Source of the DNA: Bacteroidales bacterium
Lineage (GTDB): Bacteria; Bacteroidota; Bacteroidia; Bacteroidales; F082
Assembly (NCBI GenBank): GCA_016936505.1
Contig: JAFGXS010000011.1
Location: 1-64,000, forward strand
DNA: 64,000 nucleotides
Direction of reading: 5' to 3'
Positions 21,511 to 31,549 of the stretch are shown here, in pieces. The translations under genes were made by a program, and so were the position numbers. Numbering within the stretch: position 1 is the stretch's first letter; each line of letters begins with the position of its first letter. The notes under the pieces were generated by a model, which ran no database searches, had not been told where the DNA came from, and worked only from the letters and a program-made list of their open reading frames with translations.

Positions 21511-22857
21511 ATGAATAGAACAAAACTACTTTCGTTCATTTTCGCAGCAATCACAACCTTTAGCTTTTCAACTATTCAGGCTCAAAAGGTGCTAAAACTC
21601 AACCTGGATCAGGCTATTCATTATGCCTATAAAAACAACTTTTCCATGTTGAGCTCTGATAAAGATCTGGAAATTGCCAGGCAACAACTGAAAGAAACGC
21701 TTGCAACAGGACTGCCTCAAATCAGTGGTTCTGTTTCTTATCACGACAACGTAGCACGTCCGGTTTCATTAATTCCTGGTGAGATTATCGGTGAACCCGG
21801 AACTCAAATCCCTATTCAATTTGGAACACGTTACGACGCTACCGTTAGTGGACAATTTTCACAGCTTATATTTGACGGACGGTATATTGTTGGTCTAAAG
21901 GCCGCTAAAGTTGCCATTGAAAAAGCCGACCGTGATTTCTTCAAAAACAAACTGGCCGTACGCGAACAGGTTTCAAAGGCATATTATCAGGTTTTATCAA
22001 TAGAAAAAAGCCTACATATTGTTGACTCAACGTTTAACGTTACCAGCAAACTGGCCAAAGAAACCAATCATGTTTACAAAGAAGGGCTAACAGATGATGT
22101 TTCAGTAGATCAGCTAAATTTACTGGTTTCTAACCTTGAAGCCACAAAAACCCGTTTATCAAACCAACAGGTTATTGCCAGAGCCTTCCTGAAATTTTAT
22201 CTGGGATTAAACGATAAAGACAGTGTTGTTCTTACTGAAAACATGAACTCATTAGTAACACAGAAAGAAAAAGGAATTTCAGAGTCAGGGTTTTTTAACC
22301 TGGATAATAACATTAACTATCAATCGGTTCAAACGGCAAAAGAAATCTCCAAACTTCAGGTTATGCTGGCAAAGGCCGCTTACCTGCCTACCATTAACGC
22401 ATCGGTTAGTTACAACACACAGGCCCAAAGAAATACATGGAATTTTTTCAATGATGACAAATGGTATCAAAGTGCGATTATTGGGGTAACAATGCACATT
22501 CCCATCTTTTCAAGCGGAAACAGAAAAGCCATACTAAACCAGGCTAAACTGAATTTTGAAAAGATGGAAATCATGGAAAAAGAAACCGGAAAACAACTGA
22601 ATATTCAGTACAAAACCCTGATAAACGATTATGAAAACGCAAAAAAGGTTTATGTCAATAAGGATCAGAACCGAAAAATTGCTGAAAAGATTTACAACAA
22701 AACCATGGAGAAATTCAGACAAGGAATGGCTTCAAGCCTGGATTTACTCAATGTTCACAATCAATTTCTCAATGCAGAAAGCGACTATGTAACTGCTGAA
22801 TTTGATTTACTCCAATCTGCCGAAGCATTGCAAACTTTACTTACCAAAGCTCAATAA
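21511..22857 (+). CDS. TolC-family outer-membrane efflux protein
   Basis: Signal peptide, LDQAIHYAYKNNFSMLSSDKDLEIARQQLKETLATGLPQI; first gene of RND operon. Confidence 0.92.
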   Translation: MNRTKLLSFIFAAITTFSFSTIQAQKVLKLNLDQAIHYAYKNNFSMLSSDKDLEIARQQLKETLATGLPQISGSVSYHDNVARPVSLIPGEIIGEPGTQIPIQFGTRYDATVSGQFSQLIFDGRYIVGLKAAKVAIEKADRDFFKNKLAVREQVSKAYYQVLSIEKSLHIVDSTFNVTSKLAKETNHVYKEGLTDDVSVDQLNLLVSNLEATKTRLSNQQVIARAFLKFYLGLNDKDSVVLTENMNSLVTQKEKGISESGFFNLDNNINYQSVQTAKEISKLQVMLAKAAYLPTINASVSYNTQAQRNTWNFFNDDKWYQSAIIGVTMHIPIFSSGNRKAILNQAKLNFEKMEIMEKETGKQLNIQYKTLINDYENAKKVYVNKDQNRKIAEKIYNKTMEKFRQGMASSLDLLNVHNQFLNAESDYVTAEFDLLQSAEALQTLLTKAQ

Positions 22858-22858
22858 A

Positions 22859-23473
22859 ATGGAAATAAAAGACATGATTGGTAAAGTTAGCGAGTTGTTT
22901 CATCGCTATGGAATTAAGAGCGTTACCATGGATGATGTGTCCAGAGAATTGGGCATCTCAAAAAAAACACTGTACGAACAGTTTTCCGATAAATCTCAAC
23001 TGGTTAAAAAAGTAATTGAACACGAACTTTCGTGTAATAAAAGAAAATTTGAAACAACAGAAAATGATCCTGAAAACGCATTAGAAGAACTGTTCCTGAT
23101 TTTTAGTTATTACATTACAATGCTCAAAGAACATTACCCGTCTTTCGAATTCGATCTCAGAAAATACTATCCTGAAATCTATTCAGGACTAAAAGCCCAC
23201 CGAAGAGAGAAGATGATGGAAAACGCAGTAAAAAATATCAAAAGAGGAAAAAAGGAAGGTTTATATCGCCAAGATATGAATGAAGAGTTCATCGCTAAAC
23301 TCAACATCATAAGGGTTGAATGTTTGACAGAGAATGACATTTTTTCTACAGATGAACTTATGTCTCATGAATTTGCCCTTGAAATGTTTCTGTATCACAT
23401 ACATGGTATAGTGAATGAAAAAGGACTTTCATACATTGAAAAAAACATGAGCAAATTAAAAAATATAGGATAA
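22859..23473 (+). CDS. TetR/AcrR-family transcriptional regulator
   Basis: LFHRYGIKSVTMDDVSRELGISKKTLYEQFSDKSQLV; start trimmed to ATG 22859 just after the tolC stop. Confidence 0.9.
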   Translation: MEIKDMIGKVSELFHRYGIKSVTMDDVSRELGISKKTLYEQFSDKSQLVKKVIEHELSCNKRKFETTENDPENALEELFLIFSYYITMLKEHYPSFEFDLRKYYPEIYSGLKAHRREKMMENAVKNIKRGKKEGLYRQDMNEEFIAKLNIIRVECLTENDIFSTDELMSHEFALEMFLYHIHGIVNEKGLSYIEKNMSKLKNIG

Positions 23474-23494
23474 AACACATTAATCAATAAACAC

Positions 23495-24628
23495 ATGAAA
23501 AAGATTACATTATTTCTGGCTATGATTGCGTTGCTTGCTTCCTGTAAACAGGAAAACAAATCACAAATGGAAAAACAAATCATTTCTTATCAAAAGGAAG
23601 CCAGTAAATTAAATGCAAAAATATCCGCACTTCAACAACAAATTGATGAACAGGAAAAAGCCAAGGATCAGCTTTCGGGTCTCAAGGTCAGAATTAAAGC
23701 AGAAACTATTGAGCCCGGGCTGTTTAAACATTACTTTGAAGCCTCAGGATCTGTTGAAAGTGTGAACGAAGCATTCATAAGTCCGGAAGTTAGCGGGCAG
23801 GTAGAAGAAGTTACTGTTCACGAAGGCGATAAAGTAATTAAAGGTCAGTTACTTGCCCGTTTATCTACGGATATCATTGAAAACAACATTAAAGAAGTAA
23901 AAGCTTCGTTAGCATTAGCCGAATTCACTTACAAAAAGCAAAAAAGCCTCTGGGAAAAGAATATCGGTTCAGAGCTGGATTATGTAAGAGCCAAAAGCAA
24001 TATGGAATCTCTTTCAAGCAAGCTAAAAACACTGGAAACTCAATACGACAAATCATTCATCCGCTCACCCGTTTCAGGCTATGTTGATGCAATTGATATT
24101 AAAGTTGGGGAACTGGCTTCTCCCGGCATGCGTTTATTTCACGTAGTAAATATTGAAGATCTGTATGTGAACGCACAAATCTCTGAAAACTATCTGCCCG
24201 TAGTGCACAAAGGTGATCCCGTAACTTTAACCTTCCCAACCTATCCTGATATTACTATGAAAGAAAAAGTTTACAGAACAGGTGAAGTAATACAGGCTCA
24301 AAACAGAACATTTAAACTGCAATTGAAAATCAAAAACAGAAACAACCTGTTTAAACCCAATATGCTGGCTCTCATCAACATAAATGATTACACCAACAAC
24401 AAAGCAATGGTTGTTCCTTCATTTACCATCCGAAAAGATATTAAAGGCGATTATCTTTTTACCGTTAAGAAAGATTCAAAAGGGGCTAATATTGCACACA
24501 AACAATATGTTACTACAGGTTTGTCATCGGGCAGATTTACTGAAGTTGTAAAAGGTATTGAACCTGGTGAAATGGTGATCACAGATGGTTTCAACAATGT
24601 AACAGAAGGAACCATTGTCATTTTTTAG
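23495..24628 (+). CDS. Efflux RND periplasmic adaptor (MFP) lipoprotein
   Basis: Lipobox LLASC; coiled coil; SGQVEEVTVHEGDKVIKGQLLARLST; IRSPVSGYVDAIDIKVGEL. Confidence 0.93.
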   Translation: MKKITLFLAMIALLASCKQENKSQMEKQIISYQKEASKLNAKISALQQQIDEQEKAKDQLSGLKVRIKAETIEPGLFKHYFEASGSVESVNEAFISPEVSGQVEEVTVHEGDKVIKGQLLARLSTDIIENNIKEVKASLALAEFTYKKQKSLWEKNIGSELDYVRAKSNMESLSSKLKTLETQYDKSFIRSPVSGYVDAIDIKVGELASPGMRLFHVVNIEDLYVNAQISENYLPVVHKGDPVTLTFPTYPDITMKEKVYRTGEVIQAQNRTFKLQLKIKNRNNLFKPNMLALININDYTNNKAMVVPSFTIRKDIKGDYLFTVKKDSKGANIAHKQYVTTGLSSGRFTEVVKGIEPGEMVITDGFNNVTEGTIVIF

Positions 24629-24661
24629 TGCTGTTTTTATTCAAACAGATAAGATAAAATC

Positions 24662-27600
24662 ATGAGTAAAGATTTAAACAACGATACAAAAGACAAAAAG
24701 GTCATCCGGAATTTTGGGTTGTCAACCTGGGCTATCAACAACAAAAACACAGTGTATTTGTTTACTGTAGCCACCATTATTTTCGGTATTTTGGCCTATG
24801 TTGCCCTTCCCAAGGAATTATTTCCCGACATCAAAATTCCTACCGTAATGGTTCAAACCCTCTATCCCGGAAATCCCCCGGTTGATATGGAGAATCTGGT
24901 AACTCGTCCGCTGGAAAAACAGATCGAATCAGTTAAAGGCATCAAAAAGATGACCTCTATTTCGTCTCAGGATGCTTCCAATGTTTTCATCGAATTTCAC
25001 ACCAATGTGGACATTCGAAAAGCATTAAGCGATGTTAAAGATGCTGTGGATAAAGCCAAAAGCGACTTGCCGGATGATTTGCCATCAGATCCTTTGATCA
25101 CAGACATTGACGTTTCAGAGTTCCCGGTAATTAATGTGAACCTTTCTGGAAACTTCAGTTTAAGTGAACTAAAAAACTATGCCAACGACCTGAAAGATGA
25201 ATTCGAAGCCATCAGCCAGGTATCGAAAGTTAACATTACCGGCATTACCGATCGTGAGGTTAAAATTAACCTCAATCCATTTAAAATGGCTGCCATGGAG
25301 GTGAGTTACAGCGATGTGGAAAATGCCGTTAAATCTGAGAACCTCTCCATTTCAGGAGGCAATGCTAAAATAGGAAACTACGAACGAACCATCCGTGTTA
25401 TTGGCGAATTCACTGATCCCAAACAAATTGAAAATATTATTGTAAAACATGAAAAAGGAAATATCGTTTATTTACGTGATATTGGTTCAGTAGAATTCGG
25501 TTTTAAAGAAAGAGAAAGTTACTCCAGACTTGGCAGGCAACCTGTAGTTACTTTGCAGGTTGTAAAGAAAAGTGGTGAAAACCTGCTGGCTACTACCGAT
25601 AAAGTCTTTCAGATTCTGAAAGATGCACGAAAAACCAAACTCATTCCTAACAATTTGCGGATAACCATTACCAATGACCAATCGGATCAGGTAAAATCCC
25701 AAATCAACAACCTGGAGAACAGTATTATCATGGGGATTTTGTTTGTGGTGGCTATCCTGTTCCTTTTCCTCGGAACACGAAACTCATTTATCGTTGGTTT
25801 TTCCATTCCCATGTCCATGCTCATTGCCTTTATGGTAATGGGAATTGCACAGTACAAAATCAATATGATTGTATTGTTTGCTCTGATTTTGGCTTTGGGG
25901 ATGTTGGTTGACAACGCTATTGTGGTCACGGAAAACATATACCGGTTTGTGCAGCGGGGGTATTCCATCAAGGAAGCAGCCCGCCAGGGTGTCGGCGAAG
26001 TAGCGGTTCCGATTATCACTTCAACAGCAACTACGCTGGCGGCTTTCTTCCCGTTGTTGTTCTGGAGCAGTATTATGGGAGAATTTATGAAGTACCTCCC
26101 CATTACATTAATTATTGTGCTCACGGCATCGCTGTTTAATGCACTGGTTATTGTACCGGTTCTGTTCATCGACTTTTACAAACCGGGTGAGATGCAGCTT
26201 CCTAAAAAAAGAAAGACATTAATTATTGCGGCAGTTTTAACTGTAATAGGGATGTTCTTCTACATATTGCATTGGAATATTATGGGTTCTTTAATGATTT
26301 TTGCTGCTATCATTACCCTTATGAACCTTACATTTCTTACCAAACTCAGTATTTGGTTCCAAAATATTTTCCTTGTATGGCTCGAAGAAACCTACCTCAG
26401 ATTTATTCGTTTTGCTTTGCGTAAAAGCAATTCTTACTGGTTAATTTTTGGCACGTTTGTATTGATGATTCTTACCATTATTTTTTACTTCAGCACAAAA
26501 CCGAAAGTTGATTTCTTCCCTGCATCTGATCCTAAGTTGATCAATGTGATGGCAGAACTGCCTATCAGTACCGATATTGAAACTACAGATTCTGTAATGC
26601 AGGTTATCGAAAACAAAGTTTATCAGATTCTGGAACCCGATATGAATATCGTAAAATCAGTTCTGACTGTTACCGGAAAAGGTGCCGTAGGACAAAATGA
26701 AGGGTTCACAAGTCGTGGAGGAAGCCCCAACAAAGGGATCATTACCATTAACTTTGTAGATTACGAATTCCGCCATGGAATCAACACCTTCACTATCATG
26801 CGAACACTGAGTGATAGTCTGATCGGAAAATATCCCGGTGTTAATATCTCTTTGGAAAAACAGCGCGAAGGACCCCCGGTTGGTTATCCAATTAATATTG
26901 AGGTGAGTGGAAAAGACTTCAATACACTTTTAGCGGTTACTGATACCATTAGAACAGTAATTAACAATCAGAATGTTCCCGGCATTGAAGGATTGAAAAT
27001 TGATTTGAATGTGGGAAAACCTGAGTTGCTGGTCCATGTTGACCGCGACAAAGCCAGACGTTTCGGCCTTTCCACCGGACAAATTGGTGAAGCAATTCGT
27101 ACCGCTTTGTTTGGAAAAGAGATTTCAGATTATAAAGTAGGTGAAGACGAATACAAAATCAGAATGAAACTGGATGATAAGTACCGTTATAATGTTTCAG
27201 ATTTGATGAACCAGCGCATCACCTTTCGTTCAGCTTCTTCCGGTAAAATTATTCAGGTTCCTATTTCCGCAGTAGCATCATTCGAGTACGGTTCCACCTA
27301 CGGGGCCATTACCCGCATCGACAGAAAAAGGGTGATCACCATTTACTCTAATGTAATTAAAGGATACAACGCCAATGAGATTAACGGACAACTTAAGACA
27401 ATCCTGAAAACAGTGAAAATGCCTGCAGGTTATTCCTATTCATTTACCGGTGAACAGGAGCAACAAACTGATGCTGCTGACTTTTTGGCCAAAGCACTGC
27501 TGATTGCACTGGCTTTAATTATGATTATTCTGGTGGGTCAGTTTAATTCTTTTGTGAAACCCGCCATTATTATGTTCAGCGTACTGCTGAGTACGATCGG

Positions 27601-28111
27601 TGTGTTTGGCGGACTGGCTACATTCCATATGGATTTCATTGTTATTATGACAGGAATTGGAATTGTATCGCTGGCCGGGGTTGTAGTTAATAATGCCATC
27701 GTGTTAATTGACTACATTGGACTGGTAAAACTACGCCGGAAAAAAGAAATGGGCATTGATGAATATGATGAACTGCCCATGGAAGTTGCCCGTGAATGTA
27801 TTGTTGAAGCCGGGAAAACCCGACTACGTCCGGTATTGCTTACTGCCATAACAACAGTTCTTGGACTTATGCCACTGGCCATCGGGCTAAACATCAACTT
27901 TGTTACTTTAATGAGCGATTTCGATCCTCAGATATTCTTCGGTGGTGATAATACGGCTTTCTGGGGACCTATGTCGTGGACCGTAATTTTCGGATTGAGT
28001 TTTGCTACTTTCTTAACCCTGATTATAGTGCCTTCCATGTACCACGCACTGTATTCAGCCAAGGTCGCCTTTAAAAAAGCAAGAGCAAAATATAATCCTG
28101 ATTTAAAATAA
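24662..28111 (+). CDS. Efflux RND transporter permease
   Basis: LPKELFPDIKIPTVMVQTLYPGNPPVDMENLVTRPLE, ILALGMLVDNAIVVTENIYR, VVVNNAIVLIDYI. Confidence 0.95.
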   Translation: MSKDLNNDTKDKKVIRNFGLSTWAINNKNTVYLFTVATIIFGILAYVALPKELFPDIKIPTVMVQTLYPGNPPVDMENLVTRPLEKQIESVKGIKKMTSISSQDASNVFIEFHTNVDIRKALSDVKDAVDKAKSDLPDDLPSDPLITDIDVSEFPVINVNLSGNFSLSELKNYANDLKDEFEAISQVSKVNITGITDREVKINLNPFKMAAMEVSYSDVENAVKSENLSISGGNAKIGNYERTIRVIGEFTDPKQIENIIVKHEKGNIVYLRDIGSVEFGFKERESYSRLGRQPVVTLQVVKKSGENLLATTDKVFQILKDARKTKLIPNNLRITITNDQSDQVKSQINNLENSIIMGILFVVAILFLFLGTRNSFIVGFSIPMSMLIAFMVMGIAQYKINMIVLFALILALGMLVDNAIVVTENIYRFVQRGYSIKEAARQGVGEVAVPIITSTATTLAAFFPLLFWSSIMGEFMKYLPITLIIVLTASLFNALVIVPVLFIDFYKPGEMQLPKKRKTLIIAAVLTVIGMFFYILHWNIMGSLMIFAAIITLMNLTFLTKLSIWFQNIFLVWLEETYLRFIRFALRKSNSYWLIFGTFVLMILTIIFYFSTKPKVDFFPASDPKLINVMAELPISTDIETTDSVMQVIENKVYQILEPDMNIVKSVLTVTGKGAVGQNEGFTSRGGSPNKGIITINFVDYEFRHGINTFTIMRTLSDSLIGKYPGVNISLEKQREGPPVGYPINIEVSGKDFNTLLAVTDTIRTVINNQNVPGIEGLKIDLNVGKPELLVHVDRDKARRFGLSTGQIGEAIRTALFGKEISDYKVGEDEYKIRMKLDDKYRYNVSDLMNQRITFRSASSGKIIQVPISAVASFEYGSTYGAITRIDRKRVITIYSNVIKGYNANEINGQLKTILKTVKMPAGYSYSFTGEQEQQTDAADFLAKALLIALALIMIILVGQFNSFVKPAIIMFSVLLSTIGVFGGLATFHMDFIVIMTGIGIVSLAGVVVNNAIVLIDYIGLVKLRRKKEMGIDEYDELPMEVARECIVEAGKTRLRPVLLTAITTVLGLMPLAIGLNINFVTLMSDFDPQIFFGGDNTAFWGPMSWTVIFGLSFATFLTLIIVPSMYHALYSAKVAFKKARAKYNPDLK

Positions 28112-28141
28112 GTTGAAATTTCATAAGAAATTCTAAATTTT

Positions 28142-28176
28142 AAACAAGGAGTTCCGATAATCGGAACTCCTTGTTT
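28142..28176 (+). terminator. Rho-independent terminator after the RND operon
   Basis: Near-perfect inverted repeat AACAAGGAGTTCCGAT-A-ATCGGAACTCCTTGTTT followed by TTTATTTTT. Confidence 0.85.
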
Positions 28177-28204
28177 ATTTTTGTGTGAAGATAATCTGTT
28201 TAAG

Positions 28205-29878
28205 ATGAAAAAATCGTTTGCCATATTTTGTGAAAACACCCAAACTGAAAAGGAATATCCTTTTGGAACCACATTAGCTGAGATAGCCAAAGATCAAAAA
28301 ATAGAACAACAATATCCTGTTTTGGGAGCCATGGTCAATCACACAGTAAAAGAACTGTCGTACATGATTTACAAGCCCAAAACGGTTCAGTTTTTAAACT
28401 ATCTGCACCCTGATGGAAAGCGTATGTACATCCGCTCTTTGTCTTTTGTGCTTTTCAAAGCGGTTCACGACCTGTTTCCCGATCAGAAGCTTCGTATTGG
28501 ACACTCTGTCTCCAGAGGTCTATATTGCGAACTGGATGATGTTATTAATGAAGAAACACACGAAAAGATTGTGGTTCAGATCAAAAACCGGATGCAGGAG
28601 ATTATTGATGAAGACCTTTCTTTTACCCGTGAAGAAATCCAAACTGAAAACGCATTAAGGATTTTTGAACAATTCGGGCTTGAAGACAAATGTACTTTGA
28701 TGCGAACACGAAAACAGTTCTACAGTTCGGTTTATCACCTGAATGATGTGGTCAATTATTTTTACGGTTATCTGGTTCCTTCTACAGGTTGCTTACATAA
28801 ATTTGATTTAGTAAAATATTACAATGGCATGCTTCTGGTTTTGCCCAAAACCGATCAGCCTGATGAACTGGAGGAAATCATTATTCAAAACAAGTTATTT
28901 GATATTTTTCAGGAGTTTAAAGAATGGGGCGAAATTATAGGGGTTCCGAATGTAGGAAAACTCAACGAAAGAAATCAGGAAGGGCACATCGGGCAAATTA
29001 TTAAAGTTTCGGAAGCATTGCAGGAAAAGAAACTGGCACAGATTGCTGATCAGATTTATCAAAGAAAAGATGATGTAAAAGTGGTTATGATTTCAGGGCC
29101 TTCATCTTCTGGTAAAACTACTTTTGCCAAAAGACTGGGAGTGCAACTCTGTGTTTCAGGTTTCAAACCTGTGGTTATTTCGATGGACAATTATTTTGTG
29201 AACCGCGATCAGAATCCAAAAGATGAAAACGGAAATTACGACTTTGAAAGTCCCTATGCATTGGATATAAAATTGTTCAATAAAAACCTGCTGGACTTAT
29301 TTGACGGTAAAACTATCGACCTTCCCAAATTTAATTTTTCAAAAGGTGAAAGATATTATGATGGAACAAAACTGTCTTTAAAAAACAATGGAATTTTGAT
29401 TGTTGAAGGTATTCATGGTTTGAACCCTGAGATTACTCAATCAGTTCCTGAAAAAAGAAAGTTCAAGGTTTACGTTTCAGCACTAACTTCCTTAAGTATT
29501 GACTCCAACAATCATATTCCTACAACCGATAATCGTTTAATTCGCCGTATGGTTCGCGATTATCTCTACCGGGGATATTCTGCACTGGAAACCTTACAAC
29601 GCTGGCCCAGTGTTCGAAAAGGTGAAGAAAAACACATTTTCCCTTATCAGGAAGAAGCTGATATTATGTTCAACAGCGCGTTGTTGTTTGAATTAGGCGT
29701 ACTCAGACGTTGGGCAGAACCCTTGTTACAGGAGGTTCCTCCTGTTGTTCCGGAGTATTCAGAAGCAAGAAGATTACTTAAGTTCCTCACTTACATACTT
29801 CCAATTCCAGAAAAAGAAATTCCGCCGACATCCATTTTGAGAGAATTTCTGGATGGCAGTAGTTTTGACTATTCTTAG
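28205..29878 (+). CDS. Nucleoside (uridine) kinase fused to N-terminal TGS/ThrRS-like domains
   Basis: Walker A SGPSSSGKTTFAKRLGVQL, SMDNYFVNRD, IVEGIHGLNPE; N-terminal TGS-like and ThrRS-like segment; start trimmed to MKKSFAIF. Confidence 0.9.
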   Translation: MKKSFAIFCENTQTEKEYPFGTTLAEIAKDQKIEQQYPVLGAMVNHTVKELSYMIYKPKTVQFLNYLHPDGKRMYIRSLSFVLFKAVHDLFPDQKLRIGHSVSRGLYCELDDVINEETHEKIVVQIKNRMQEIIDEDLSFTREEIQTENALRIFEQFGLEDKCTLMRTRKQFYSSVYHLNDVVNYFYGYLVPSTGCLHKFDLVKYYNGMLLVLPKTDQPDELEEIIIQNKLFDIFQEFKEWGEIIGVPNVGKLNERNQEGHIGQIIKVSEALQEKKLAQIADQIYQRKDDVKVVMISGPSSSGKTTFAKRLGVQLCVSGFKPVVISMDNYFVNRDQNPKDENGNYDFESPYALDIKLFNKNLLDLFDGKTIDLPKFNFSKGERYYDGTKLSLKNNGILIVEGIHGLNPEITQSVPEKRKFKVYVSALTSLSIDSNNHIPTTDNRLIRRMVRDYLYRGYSALETLQRWPSVRKGEEKHIFPYQEEADIMFNSALLFELGVLRRWAEPLLQEVPPVVPEYSEARRLLKFLTYILPIPEKEIPPTSILREFLDGSSFDYS

Positions 29879-29882
29879 CTTT

Positions 29883-30782
29883 TTATTTCAATGTCTTAAA
29901 ATATTCTTCGAGCGTTTTGTATTGAAATTTGAAGCCCGCTTTTTGAATCTTTTCAGACGACACTCTGTTGCCTTTCAGAACCATTTCTGACATTTCACCA
30001 AGCAGAAGCTTAAGCAAAAACGATGGAACTGGTGGAAAAAAGAAGGGGCGGTCCAGATATTTTGCCAGCAATCTCATAAACTGTTTGTTAGGAACCGGAT
30101 TGGGAGCTACTGCATTATATACTGAATTAAGTTCTGGATTTTCGATCGCATACAAATACATTTGAACAATGTCAGCCAAAGCAATCCAAGGAATATACTG
30201 TTTTCCGCTTCCCAGTGCGCTGCCCACACCAAGCTTAACAGGCAACATCATTTTGGGTAGCGCCCCTTCATCCGGTGACAAAACCACCCCGGTTCGCAAC
30301 GTAACCAACCTGATGTCCAAAGATTTAAGCGTCAACAATGAGCTTTCCCAATTAAAAGTTGTTTTTGCCAAGAAATCGTGACCCGGAACATCATTTTCTA
30401 ACGAAATACGATCAGTAAGTGTTCCACCATAATAACCTGTGGCAGAAGCAGAAATAAAGAACTCCGGTTTTTTATTTGATTGCTTTATTTTCTCTATCAG
30501 CAGTTCAATGCTTTGAACCCTGCTTTCAACTATTATTTGCTTTTGCCTATTTGTCCATCGTTTAGCTCCTACATTTTCACCAGAAAGAAAAATAATACCA
30601 TCAGCAAAATCCAGCGCTTTATCATCAAAATCACCTTTTAAAGGATCCCATTGAAAAACAGGATATTCAAGGTTCTTTTTTGAACGCGAGAGTACGGCTA
30701 CAGAATACCCTTTTTTAGTTAACAAACCACATAATGCAGTTCCGATTAAACCAGTTCCTCCGGCTATCAAAATATTTTTCAT
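29883..30782 (-). CDS. TIGR01777-family NAD-dependent epimerase/dehydratase
   Basis: NILIAGGTGLIGTALC, SASATGYYGG, RTGVVLSPDEGALPKM, GSGKQYIPWI. Confidence 0.93.
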   Translation of the reverse strand: MKNILIAGGTGLIGTALCGLLTKKGYSVAVLSRSKKNLEYPVFQWDPLKGDFDDKALDFADGIIFLSGENVGAKRWTNRQKQIIVESRVQSIELLIEKIKQSNKKPEFFISASATGYYGGTLTDRISLENDVPGHDFLAKTTFNWESSLLTLKSLDIRLVTLRTGVVLSPDEGALPKMMLPVKLGVGSALGSGKQYIPWIALADIVQMYLYAIENPELNSVYNAVAPNPVPNKQFMRLLAKYLDRPFFFPPVPSFLLKLLLGEMSEMVLKGNRVSSEKIQKAGFKFQYKTLEEYFKTLK

Positions 30783-31450
30783 GAAAGTGGTGTTTCGATA
30801 AACTTTTGATAAATTTCTTCTAACCCAGTGTTTTTATCCGTTTCCTGAATATGCCAGTGGAATGATGTAAGCTTATTAAAAACGGCAAGTGTGTCTGTTA
30901 CTTCATGCAAAGAAAGTGTTCCGATCACAATCTCAGAAACTTTGTGCATTTCGTCGAAAGATGCAATTACTTCCGACTTGCCCAATTCGGTTAATGCAAC
31001 TCTTTTTGCCCTGCGGTCTCTTTCATCATCAAATTCATAAATGAGCCCCAGCCTGATTAAACGCTTGATAATTTCACTTCCGCTTGAAATTTCCAGCAAA
31101 TGTTTTTGAATTAGTTCACTTTTCAACAGACTACCTTCGCGTAATAATGTAGACAAAAAACCAAATTCATCCAGCGTTTTGAACAATCGCTCACTAAATG
31201 CTTTTTTAACATAGGTTCGTGCAAAACGAAACAATGTGGTAACACCAATTGCAAATTGAATTTCTGCAAATTTTTTGAAATTATTATAATCTTCTTTATC
31301 AAAATCTTCAGGACTTTTGAACTGTTCAGAACCAAAAACCCTGTCTTTTAAATATATTGAAAACTGTTCTAAACTGTCATTTTTTTCTTCTTCACCGTAT
31401 AAATCAATATAATTCAAAAGTTTTCTAAGCAACTGTATTTTATACGACAT
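30779..31450 (-). CDS. MarR-family transcriptional regulator
   Basis: Winged-helix region SSGSEIIKRLIRLGLIYEFDDERDRRAKRVALTELGKSEV; 4-nt overlap with the epimerase. Confidence 0.85.
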   Translation of the reverse strand: MSYKIQLLRKLLNYIDLYGEEEKNDSLEQFSIYLKDRVFGSEQFKSPEDFDKEDYNNFKKFAEIQFAIGVTTLFRFARTYVKKAFSERLFKTLDEFGFLSTLLREGSLLKSELIQKHLLEISSGSEIIKRLIRLGLIYEFDDERDRRAKRVALTELGKSEVIASFDEMHKVSEIVIGTLSLHEVTDTLAVFNKLTSFHWHIQETDKNTGLEEIYQKFIETPLS

Positions 31451-31481
31451 AATATTATTTTTTAATTTTTATTATTTAAAC

Positions 31482-31495
31482 GTAATATATATTAC
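31482..31495. promoter_or_regulatory. Candidate MarR operator palindrome
   Basis: Perfect 14-bp palindrome GTAATATATATTAC between divergent marR and TonB receptor genes, with a second partial copy TAATATTAC at 31500-31508. Confidence 0.55.
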
Positions 31496-31505
31496 AAATT
31501 AATAT

Positions 31506-31513
31506 TACTTTTG
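31506..31513 (+). promoter_or_regulatory. Bacteroidota -7 promoter element for the TonB receptor
   Basis: TACTTTTG matches TAnnTTTG, 37 nt before the ATG. Confidence 0.6.
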
Positions 31514-31549
31514 CAAAAATAATACATTTTCGACTTAACACAGAATAAC

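Noticed and set aside
22802-22858. N-terminal extension of the TetR ORF overlapping tolC
   Set aside because: The TetR homology begins at ATG 22859, immediately after the tolC stop; the extension is out-of-frame tolC sequence.
25687-26169. 160-aa antisense ORF inside the RND permease
   Set aside because: Lies wholly opposite a clearly coding gene; composition looks like a shadow ORF with no recognisable domain.
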